Below are positions 1 through 5,206 of a stretch of DNA of 5,973 bases, one piece after another. The notes under the pieces are model-generated. The model made no database searches, was not told where the DNA came from, and worked only from the letters and a program-made list of their open reading frames with translations. This DNA comes from JAMLIN01 sp041676645 (lineage in GTDB: Bacteria > Pseudomonadota > Gammaproteobacteria > Burkholderiales > Burkholderiaceae_E). How positions within the stretch are numbered: position 1 is the first letter of the stretch; each line of letters opens with the position of its first letter. Made by a program: the position numbers and the translations under genes. The DNA is taken from positions 1 through 5,973 of the forward strand of contig JBAYRO010000143.1 of the NCBI GenBank assembly GCA_041676645.1, read 5' to 3'.

Positions 1-90
1 CCACTGCGATTCATGCTCGCCCGCGTGCTGCTCGACCATCCGCACCGCACGCTCCCGAACCTCCGGGGAAAACCTCGTTGCTCTCGTCAT
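1..90 (-). CDS. IS3-family transposase OrfA, N-terminal 30 residues (partial)
   Basis: The ATG at 90-88 on the minus strand opens a frame that stays open to the window edge. It begins MTRATRFSPEVRERAVRMV and continues with a segment ending GEHESQW. The 'RFSPEVRERAVRMV' segment followed by 'GEHES' is the typical N-terminus of OrfA proteins of the IS3 family, where it starts the helix-turn-helix (HTH_Tnp_1 type) that binds the element's ends. OrfA is normally around 90-100 residues and is joined to the DDE-domain OrfB by programmed frameshifting; neither can be seen here. Whether the element is intact is unknown. It is oriented the same way as the mms operon, so read-through from mmsB would enter it in the sense direction. 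Confidence 0.8.
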   Translation of the reverse strand, partial: MTRATRFSPEVRERAVRMVEQHAGEHESQW

Positions 91-117
91 GGCTCCATTC
101 TCTCAAGAGGGGGAGCC
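91..117 (-). promoter_or_regulatory. Hairpin abutting the transposase start codon
   Basis: GGCTCC (91-96) pairs with GGAGCC (112-117). A second short stem, CTC/GAG (100-102 with 107-109), lies within the loop. In the minus-strand transcript this hairpin ends directly before the OrfA AUG and includes the GGAG and GAGAG stretches that could serve as the ribosome-binding site. Insertion sequences are known to use such structures to mask the transposase start on transcripts coming from outside. The pairing is seen in the sequence; the masking function is inferred. Confidence 0.45.
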
Positions 118-140
118 TCCGAGTTACCCGGGGCGGTTCA
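114..140 (-). repeat. Terminal inverted repeat of the IS3-family element
   Basis: On the minus strand this stretch starts TGAACCGCCCCGGG and ends GGAGGCT, about 27 nt, in the style of known IS3-family ends. The inner limit is approximate because the matching repeat at the other end of the element lies outside the window. Confidence 0.6.
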
Positions 141-196
141 CCAGTGACGACCACCCCGTGCTGTTGTACGACGTCACCGCAAGGCGGAAAGACTGA
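141..196 (+). pseudogene. 3' remnant of an unidentified gene cut off by the IS
   Basis: A plus-strand frame is open from inside the IS end to a TGA at 194-196. Outside the IS it encodes TSDDHPVLLYDVTARRKD and then stops. Its stop lies three bases before the ATG of the methyltransferase remnant, a spacing typical of consecutive genes in an operon, and its last codons contain the AAGG / GGAAAG that could serve as that gene's ribosome-binding site. I therefore read it as the C-terminal tail of the gene that once preceded the methyltransferase, separated from its body by the insertion. The tail is too short to name the protein. It could also be non-coding. Confidence 0.4.
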
Positions 197-199
197 CCC

Positions 200-292
200 A
201 TGACCGACACCGATCCCGCGAAGTTCAAGAAGCTCGTCACCCTGCTGCGCGAGCTGTTCCAACTCGACCAGCCGGATCTGGACTTCGGTATC
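200..292 (+). pseudogene. 5' remnant of a type III / Mod-like adenine-specific DNA methyltransferase
   Basis: The ATG at 200 starts a frame reading MTDTDPAKFKKLVTLLRELF and then QLDQPDLDFGI. A short lysine-rich start, 'LxELFxLDxxDLDFGIYRI', is the characteristic opening of large adenine-specific methyltransferases (Mod-type and related) found in restriction-modification and other defence loci. Here the similarity ends after 'LDFGI' (about 290-292), where 'YRI' would be expected. The frame then continues to 499 only by reading the antisense of mmsB. Only ~31 codons of a protein normally many hundreds of residues long remain, with no catalytic motif (DPPY or FxGxG), so it cannot be functional. 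The spacing to a GGAAAG ribosome-binding site at 186-191 supports the start. The family call is from recall of the N-terminal pattern; the exact breakpoint (285-301) is uncertain. Confidence 0.55.
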
Positions 293-301
293 GAGGTGAC
301 T

Positions 302-1207
302 TCAGTCGTCCGGTGCGACCAGCTTGACCACGCTGGAGAAATCGAGTTCGCCCCGGCCGGCCGCGCGATTCATCGCATAAAGGTTGCGGGCGAGCTCGCC
401 GAGCGGAATGGTGGCGCCGACGCCCATTGCGGCCTCGACCGCCAGCCCGAGGTCCTTGAGCATCAGGTCGTTGCCGAAGCCGCCCGTATAGCCGCGTGAA
501 GCCGGTGTGTTCTCGAGCACGCCGGGCCAGGGATTGCAGACCTCGGTTGCCCAGCTGCGGCTGGTGCTGACCGCCATCATCGCCGAAAGCGTCTTCGGGT
601 CGAGTCCATGCGCGGCGCCCAGCGCGATCGCTTCGCCGGTGACCGCCATGATCACGCCCAGCGCCATGTTGTTGCACAGCTTGGCGACCTGGCCGGCTCC
701 GGCATCGCCCATGTGGAAGATGTTCCGTCCCATCGCTCCGAGGACCGGGCGCGCCCGCTCGAGCGCCTTGCCGTCGCCGCCGACGATGAAGGTCAGGGTG
801 CCCGCGGCTGCGCCGGCGGTGCCGCCGGACACGGGGGCATCGAGCATGGCGAGGCCGCGCTCGGCCGCCGCTGCCGCGACCTTCTGTGCGCTTGCCGGCG
901 CGATCGTGCTGCAGTCGATGATCAGGGTGCCCTCGTCGATCGCGCCCATCAGGCCGTCGTCACCGAGGTAGAGCGATTCGACATGGCGGCTGGCCGGCAG
1001 CATCGAGACCAGCACCCGGGCGCCGACCAGGGTGGCCCGGGCCGAATCCGCGATCTCGACATCAAGGCTGGCCGCCTGCTTGCGCGCGCCTTCGCTCAGG
1101 TCGAAGCCGCGTACAGGGAAACCGGCGCGGCGCAGGTTCGCCGCCATCGGCCCACCCATGTTGCCCAGGCCGATGAAGGCCACCGGGGTCGAAGCTGCAT
1201 CGGGCAT
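302..1207 (-). CDS. mmsB: 3-hydroxyisobutyrate dehydrogenase
   Basis: This NAD-dependent enzyme oxidises 3-hydroxyisobutyrate to methylmalonate semialdehyde in valine catabolism. The 301-residue protein has the family's usual length and order. The N-terminal Rossmann fold carries FIGLGNMGGPMA (11-22). The substrate-binding motif DAPVSGGTAGAAAGTLTFIVGG lies at 123-144 (DAPVSGG core). The catalytic lysine is K176 in GQVAKLCNN, with N180 one helical turn on. The C-terminal all-helical domain has the conserved GGFGNDLMLKDL (242-253). A GTG (1210-1208) directly precedes the ATG; GGAG at 1216-1219 is 5 nt from the GTG and 8 nt from the ATG, so ATG is chosen and a 302-residue form remains possible. 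It is the last gene of the operon, 26 bp after the hydrolase gene. Its stop lies only ~10 bp from foreign-looking DNA, and no terminator is visible after it. Related beta-hydroxyacid dehydrogenases (tartronate semialdehyde reductase, for example) share the fold, but the operon context supports this assignment. Confidence 0.93.
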   Translation of the reverse strand: MPDAASTPVAFIGLGNMGGPMAANLRRAGFPVRGFDLSEGARKQAASLDVEIADSARATLVGARVLVSMLPASRHVESLYLGDDGLMGAIDEGTLIIDCSTIAPASAQKVAAAAAERGLAMLDAPVSGGTAGAAAGTLTFIVGGDGKALERARPVLGAMGRNIFHMGDAGAGQVAKLCNNMALGVIMAVTGEAIALGAAHGLDPKTLSAMMAVSTSRSWATEVCNPWPGVLENTPASRGYTGGFGNDLMLKDLGLAVEAAMGVGATIPLGELARNLYAMNRAAGRGELDFSSVVKLVAPDD

Positions 1208-1233
1208 CACTTTGTCTCCGTATTGGTGTGTGT

Positions 1234-2358
1234 TCAGGCGAGATCGGCCAGCGGGTGCGGGCCTTCATGGCGGGCTTGCAGGTGGGCGGCAATCCATGCG
1301 TCGTCGACTTCGGCCAGGGTGGCGGGCTGCCAGCGCGGATTGCGGTCCTTGTCGACGAGCAGGGCGCGCACGCCCTCGGCGAAGTCGTGGTGGACGCAGC
1401 AGCCGACCGATGCCTGGTACTCCAGCCGGAAGACATCGGCGAGCGAAAGGTGCCGCGCCTGGTCCTGCAGCGTCCATGCCAGCGCCGCCGAACTCGGCGA
1501 GCCGCGCCGGGCGGCTTCGCCGGCCTGCGCGAGCCAGCGATCGGGGTCGCCGGCCAGGGCGCCGATGCGCTGCATTGCCGGTGCGAGACCATCGTGGCCC
1601 ACCAGCGCATCGATGCGGTCGTAGTGGGCGCGCAGTGGTGATTCCGGTATCGGGCAGCCATGCGCATCGAGCAGCGCGCCGAGCGCGGCATCGTCGGCCG
1701 CACGCGACCCCCGCCAGCTCGCGGCGGCGATCGCCTGGAGCACCGCTGCCTTGTCCTCATGGGCGATGACGAAATCCGCCAGGCCGGCGAAGCGGGCGTC
1801 GGCGGCGTTCATCGGGGCGCCGGTGAGCGCGAGGAAAAGGCCGGTGCGCCCCGGAGCCCGCCCGAGGAACCAGCTGCCGCCGACGTCCGGGTACAGGCCG
1901 ATGGTGATCTCGGGCATAGCGAGCCGGGTCTTCGGCGTGGCGACGCGATGCGATGCGCCCGCCAGCAGGCCGATGCCACCGCCCATCACGATGCCGTGGC
2001 CCCAGCACAGTACCGGCTTGGGGCAGGTGTGGAGGCGATAGTCGAGTCGGTACTCGCGCTCGAAGAAGGTCGCGGCTTCCACCGGCACCGTGCCGGGCGC
2101 GGCCGAGCGGATCGATCGATAGAGGGCGATGACATCGCCGCCGGCGCAGAAGGCCTTGTCGCCGGCGGCATCGAGGACGATGCCGGCGATGCCGGCATCG
2201 GCGATCCATGCCTCGAGCTGTGCGGCCAGCCGGTCGACCATCGCAAGTGTCAGGGAGTTCAGGCTGGCGGGGGCATCGAGCGTGGCGTGGCCGAAGCGAT
2301 GTCCCGATGCCGTGGGGATCTCGGCGATGCGCACGCCGTCGATGGCTTCCTCGCTCAT
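1234..2358 (-). CDS. 3-hydroxyisobutyryl-CoA hydrolase (crotonase superfamily, HIBCH type)
   Basis: The enzyme hydrolyses 3-hydroxyisobutyryl-CoA to free 3-hydroxyisobutyrate and CoA, supplying the substrate of MmsB. The 374-residue protein is longer than a plain enoyl-CoA hydratase (~260) and matches the HIBCH group. The crotonase core shows the first oxyanion-hole segment AFCAGGDV (69-76) and the second, HGIVMGGGIGL (121-131). The HIBCH signature MPEITIGLYPDVGGSWFL (148-165) carries E150 and D158, which match the catalytic acidic residues of the human hydrolase. The long C-terminal half is the ECH_2-type extension, including EYQASVGCCVHHDFAEGVRA (313-332) and LVDKDRNPRW (334-343), typical of hydrolases and absent from hydratases. 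The ATG overlaps the stop of the acyl-CoA dehydrogenase gene as ATGA, so translational coupling is likely; no strong ribosome-binding site of its own is seen. Databases often label such proteins 'enoyl-CoA hydratase/isomerase'; length and residues favour hydrolase. Confidence 0.9.
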   Translation of the reverse strand: MSEEAIDGVRIAEIPTASGHRFGHATLDAPASLNSLTLAMVDRLAAQLEAWIADAGIAGIVLDAAGDKAFCAGGDVIALYRSIRSAAPGTVPVEAATFFEREYRLDYRLHTCPKPVLCWGHGIVMGGGIGLLAGASHRVATPKTRLAMPEITIGLYPDVGGSWFLGRAPGRTGLFLALTGAPMNAADARFAGLADFVIAHEDKAAVLQAIAAASWRGSRAADDAALGALLDAHGCPIPESPLRAHYDRIDALVGHDGLAPAMQRIGALAGDPDRWLAQAGEAARRGSPSSAALAWTLQDQARHLSLADVFRLEYQASVGCCVHHDFAEGVRALLVDKDRNPRWQPATLAEVDDAWIAAHLQARHEGPHPLADLA

Positions 2359-3515
2359 CGGACCGACTCGAGCGCGTCGTCCTGCAGCATCCGGCGCGCG
2401 ATGATGACTCGCATGATCTCGTTGGTTCCTTCGAGTATCTGGTGGACCCTGGCATCGCGCAGCAGCCGCTCGAGCGGATAGTCGCGCAGGTAGCCGTAGC
2501 CGCCATGCAGTTGCAGCGCCTGGTTGCAGACTTCGAATCCGATGTCGGTCGCGAAGCGCTTGGCCATGGCGCAGTAGGTGATGGCGTCGGGTGCCCCGGC
2601 ATCGAGCCGGCTGGCGGCGAGCCGGACCATCTGGCGCGCCGCGATCAGCTCGGTCGCCATGTCGGCAAGCCGGAACTGCAGCGCCTGGAATTCGGCCAGG
2701 CTCTGGCCGAACTGACGACGTTCCTTGAGATAGCGCTGCGTGGCCTCGAGCGCCCCTTGCGCCGCTCCGACCGAGCAGGTCGCGATGTTGATGCGCCCGC
2801 CGTCGAGTCCGCGCATGGCGATCCGGAAACCCTCACCCTCGCGACCGAGCAGGTTGCGCGCGGGCACCCGGACCGCATCGAAGGCGATCTGGCGGGTGGG
2901 CTGGCTGTTCCAGCCCATCTTGTCTTCCTTGCGGCCGTAGCGGATGCCTTCGGCATCGCCCGGAATGGCGATCGCGGAGATGCCGGCCGAGCCCGGGCCG
3001 CCGGTGCGTACCATCGCGACCAGCAGGTCGGTCGAACCGGCGCCGGAGATGAAGGCCTTGCCGCCGTCGATGACCCATTCGGCGCCTTCTGCGCGGGCCG
3101 TGGTGCGCAGCGACGCGGCGTCCGAGCCCGAGCCGGGCTCGGTCAGGCAGTAGGAGGCGAGTGCCTCGCCGCGGGTGAGCCGCGGCCCCCACTCGGCGGT
3201 GAGCTCGTCGCCGCCGTAGGTGGTCACCATCCAGGTCGCCATGTTGTGGATGGAGATGAAGGCGGCGGTCGAGGGGCAGGCGGCGGCAAGCTCCTCGAGC
3301 ACGATCGCGGCGTCGAGCCGCGACAGCCCGAGGCCGCCATGCGCCTCCGGCGCATAGAGGCCGCAAAAGCCCAGTTCACCGGCCTGGCGGATCTCGTCGA
3401 CCGGAAAGATGGCTTCGGCATCCCAGCGCGCGGCATTGGGCGCGAACACCTCGAGGGCGAAGTCGCGCGCCGCCTGCTGGAATGCGCGCTGGTCCTCGGA
3501 CAGCTCGAAATCCAT
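2355..3515 (-). CDS. Acyl-CoA dehydrogenase, probably isobutyryl-CoA dehydrogenase
   Basis: This FAD-dependent enzyme would oxidise isobutyryl-CoA to methacrylyl-CoA, passing electrons to electron-transfer flavoprotein. The 386-residue protein is full length. It has an N-terminal helical domain (about 1-118, starting MDFELSEDQRAFQ), then the FAD-contacting YCLTEPGSGSDAASL (122-136) and a central beta domain. The C-terminal helical domain contains RRQFGQSLAEFQALQFRLAD (266-285) and the ALQLHGGYGYLRDYPLER (333-350) region. The catalytic base is E362 in RDARVHQILEGTNEIMR (353-369); this stretch closely resembles human ACAD8 (isobutyryl-CoA dehydrogenase), including VHQILEG.NE.MR. Substrate preference is inferred from that resemblance and from the neighbours; 2-methylbutyryl- or butyryl-CoA activity is possible. 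The ATG follows the mmsA stop by 13 bp, and AGGAAA overlapping that stop is the likely ribosome-binding site. Its own stop overlaps the next gene's ATG. Confidence 0.9.
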   Translation of the reverse strand: MDFELSEDQRAFQQAARDFALEVFAPNAARWDAEAIFPVDEIRQAGELGFCGLYAPEAHGGLGLSRLDAAIVLEELAAACPSTAAFISIHNMATWMVTTYGGDELTAEWGPRLTRGEALASYCLTEPGSGSDAASLRTTARAEGAEWVIDGGKAFISGAGSTDLLVAMVRTGGPGSAGISAIAIPGDAEGIRYGRKEDKMGWNSQPTRQIAFDAVRVPARNLLGREGEGFRIAMRGLDGGRINIATCSVGAAQGALEATQRYLKERRQFGQSLAEFQALQFRLADMATELIAARQMVRLAASRLDAGAPDAITYCAMAKRFATDIGFEVCNQALQLHGGYGYLRDYPLERLLRDARVHQILEGTNEIMRVIIARRMLQDDALESVR

Positions 3516-3528
3516 GGCGGCCGGTTTC

Positions 3529-5031
3529 CTACTGCAGTCGGATGGTGGTGTTCACGCCGCTCGAGACATCGTCGTCGAACCAGCGGGCGATGACGGTCTT
3601 GGTCTGAGTGTAGAACAGGACCACCTGCTTGCCGTAGGGGCCGAGGTCGCCGAGCTTGGAGGCTCGCGAGCCGGTGAACGAGAACATCGGCACCGGCACC
3701 GGGATGGGAAGGTTGATCCCGACCTGGCCGACATCGATGTCTTCCTGGAAGCGGCGCGCCGCGGCGCCCGACTGGGTGAAGATCGCGGTGCCGTTGCCGT
3801 TGGGGTTGGCGTTGATGATCTCGATCGCCTCTTCGAGGGAGTCGGCTTCCACCAGGCTGAGCACCGGGCCGAAGACTTCCTGGTCGTAGATCGTCATGCC
3901 GGGCTTGACGCCGGAGAACACCGTCGGGCCGACGAAGTTGCCCTGCTCGTAGCCCGCCACCTTGATGCCGCGGCCATCGAGTTCGAGCTTTGCGCCTTCC
4001 TGTGCGCCCTGGGCGATCAGGGAGACGACGCGCTCATGGGCGGCGCCGGAGATCAGCGGACCGAGGTCGAGGTTGTCGATGCCGGCGCCCACCTTCAGCC
4101 TGCGGGCGCGCTCGATGATTTCTGGAATCCATTTCCGGGATTCGCCCACCAGCACCGCCACGGATATCGCCATGCAGCGCTGGCCCGCCGCGCCGAAGGC
4201 GGCGCCCGCCAGCGCGTCGAGCGTCTGTTCCTTGTGTGCGTCGGGCATGACGATGGCGTGGTTCTTGGCGCCCATCATGCACTGCACGCGCTTGCCGGCC
4301 AGCGTGGCCCGCTCGTAGACATGGGTGCCGACGCGGGTCGAGCCGACGAAGGAGATCGCCTTGACGTCCGGATGGTCGCAGATCGCGTCGACGGCCTCGG
4401 CGTCGCCATGGACCACGTTGAGCACGCCCTTCGGGATGCCGGCCTGGATCGCGAGCTCGACCAGGCGCATCGTGACCATCGGATCCTGCTCGGAAGGCTT
4501 GAGCACGAAGGTGTTGCCGGTGGCGATCGCCATCGGGAACATCCACAGCGGGATCATCGCCGGGAAGTTGAACGGGGTGATGCCGGCACATACGCCGAGC
4601 GGCTGGAGCAGGGTGTAGGTGTCGACGCCGTTGGCGACGTTGTTGGCGACTTCGCCCAGCTGCAGGTTGCCGATGCCGGCCGCATGCTCGACCACCTCGA
4701 GGCCGCGGAAGACGTCGCCCTCGGCATCGGCGAGGGTCTTGCCCTGCTCGCGCGTGAGGATCGCGGCGAGTTCCTTGATGTTCTCGCGGATCAGCTGCTG
4801 GTAGGTGAGGAAGATGCGGGCGCGCGTGCCGATCGGGGTCTTGCGCCAGGCGGGGAAGGCTTCCCGGGCGGCGGCGACCGCGGCGGCGACTTCATCGGCG
4901 GTGCTCATCGGGACCCGGGCGATTTTTTCCTGGGTGGCCGGATTGACGAGATCGCGCCAGCGGGTGGTCTGCGACTGGCGGAATTCGCCGTTGATGAGCA
5001 CCGGTACGCCGGGCAGGGAAGAATCGGTCAT
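3529..5031 (-). CDS. mmsA: Methylmalonate-semialdehyde dehydrogenase, CoA-acylating
   Basis: The enzyme converts methylmalonate semialdehyde, NAD+ and CoA to propionyl-CoA, CO2 and NADH, the last step of the pathway. The 500-residue protein shows the aldehyde dehydrogenase fold in order: TPFNFPAMIPLWMFPMA (152-168), the cofactor segment VLKPSEQDP (176-184), FVGSTRVG (228-235), the catalytic cysteine C286 in GAAGQRCMAIS, and QEVFGPVLS (384-392). The segment MMGAKNHAIV (252-261) stands where ordinary aldehyde dehydrogenases have E-L-G-G-K. The missing glutamate general base is the hallmark of the CoA-dependent MmsA/IolA branch, so hydrolytic dehydrogenase function is unlikely. The ATG at 5031 is chosen over an upstream start at 5121 because AGGAG (5038-5042) precedes it by 6 nt, the family N-terminus starts here, and 5121 would lie upstream of the promoter. 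It is the first gene of the operon. Confidence 0.95.
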   Translation of the reverse strand: MTDSSLPGVPVLINGEFRQSQTTRWRDLVNPATQEKIARVPMSTADEVAAAVAAAREAFPAWRKTPIGTRARIFLTYQQLIRENIKELAAILTREQGKTLADAEGDVFRGLEVVEHAAGIGNLQLGEVANNVANGVDTYTLLQPLGVCAGITPFNFPAMIPLWMFPMAIATGNTFVLKPSEQDPMVTMRLVELAIQAGIPKGVLNVVHGDAEAVDAICDHPDVKAISFVGSTRVGTHVYERATLAGKRVQCMMGAKNHAIVMPDAHKEQTLDALAGAAFGAAGQRCMAISVAVLVGESRKWIPEIIERARRLKVGAGIDNLDLGPLISGAAHERVVSLIAQGAQEGAKLELDGRGIKVAGYEQGNFVGPTVFSGVKPGMTIYDQEVFGPVLSLVEADSLEEAIEIINANPNGNGTAIFTQSGAAARRFQEDIDVGQVGINLPIPVPVPMFSFTGSRASKLGDLGPYGKQVVLFYTQTKTVIARWFDDDVSSGVNTTIRLQ

Positions 5032-5037
5032 GGGGGT

Positions 5038-5042
5038 CTCCT
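5038..5042 (-). promoter_or_regulatory. Ribosome-binding site that fixes the mmsA start
   Basis: The minus strand reads CCAGGAGACCCCCATG, placing AGGAG 6 nt before the ATG at 5031. This decides between that start and the longer open frame beginning at 5121. Confidence 0.75.
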
Positions 5043-5091
5043 GGTGGGGCTTGGCATGCGGGCGCAACGGGGCCGGCGCATTCACACGGAA

Positions 5092-5121
5092 TCTATACAC
5101 TACCTTTACAAGACGCAGCAA
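5092..5121 (-). promoter_or_regulatory. Candidate promoter of the mms operon
   Basis: On the minus strand TTGCTG (5116-5121) and TATAGA (5092-5097) are 18 bp apart, close to sigma-70 -35 and -10 elements. Transcription would start near 5085, giving a leader of roughly 55 nt before the mmsA ATG. This is the best such pair in the otherwise GC-rich neighbourhood. It is judged by eye only. Confidence 0.5.
5104..5112. promoter_or_regulatory. Palindromic CTTTACAAG between the -35 and -10 elements, possible operator
   Basis: CTTTACAAG reads CTTGTAAAG on the other strand, close to CTTGTGAAA at 5185-5193 and reminiscent of the TTTGCAAA-type sites bound by ScfR-family regulators such as PccR and RamB. 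A protein bound here would block the candidate mmsA promoter. The assignment is tentative. Confidence 0.3.
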
Positions 5122-5153
5122 GTCGCGGATGTGGATAAGAAAACCTGCGTATC

Positions 5154-5193
5154 GGTTCGCAAGTATTCTTGGGATTTTGCGAACCTTGTGAAA
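5154..5193. promoter_or_regulatory. Inverted-repeat operator candidate in the divergent intergenic region
   Basis: GGTTCGCAA (5154-5162) and TTGCGAACC (5177-5185) form a perfect 9-bp inverted repeat with a 14-bp spacer. The half-site centres are 23 bp apart, about two helical turns. A further near copy, TTGTGAAA (5186-5193), follows directly. The inner TTGCGAA resembles the TTTGCAAA core reported for ScfR regulators. The site lies 14-53 bp before the regulator's ATG and upstream of the candidate mmsA promoter, which suits autoregulation and control of the operon. A weak plus-strand -10-like TATTCT (5164-5169) sits between the arms, but no good -35 matches it. The repeat is visible; its role is inferred. 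Confidence 0.55.
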
Positions 5194-5206
5194 TCACAGG
5201 CCTTCG

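Larger units (their letters stand above)
1..140 (-). mobile_element. End of an IS3-family insertion sequence (partial, continues beyond the left edge)
   Basis: Reading the minus strand inwards from 140, the sequence begins TGAACCGCCCCGGG, which has the form of an IS3-family terminal inverted repeat. It is followed by a ~50-bp leader and then a transposase OrfA start codon at 90. The rest of orfA, orfB and the other end lie outside the window. The outer tip is set at 140 because the TGAAC tip falls there and the DNA to its right reads as unrelated coding remnants. The target-site duplication cannot be tested because the other end is absent. The family call rests on both the repeat form and the encoded N-terminus. 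Confidence 0.75.

Noticed and set aside
11..262. An 83-codon minus-strand frame across the IS end
   Set aside because: It crosses the IS boundary and is out of frame with the recognisable OrfA N-terminus at 90-1.
302..499. Continuation of the methyltransferase-like frame after 'LDFGI'
   Set aside because: From about 292 the frame no longer shows methyltransferase similarity, and from 302 it is simply the reverse complement of mmsB.
2208..3593. A 461-codon plus-strand open frame opposite the acyl-CoA dehydrogenase and hydrolase genes
   Set aside because: It lies antisense across two well-supported genes with low-complexity composition and no recognisable motif; open only because of high GC.
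5029..5121. A longer MmsA starting at 5121 (530 residues)
   Set aside because: The extra 30 residues do not fit the family, the start would precede the candidate promoter's -10, and a good AGGAG precedes the ATG at 5031.
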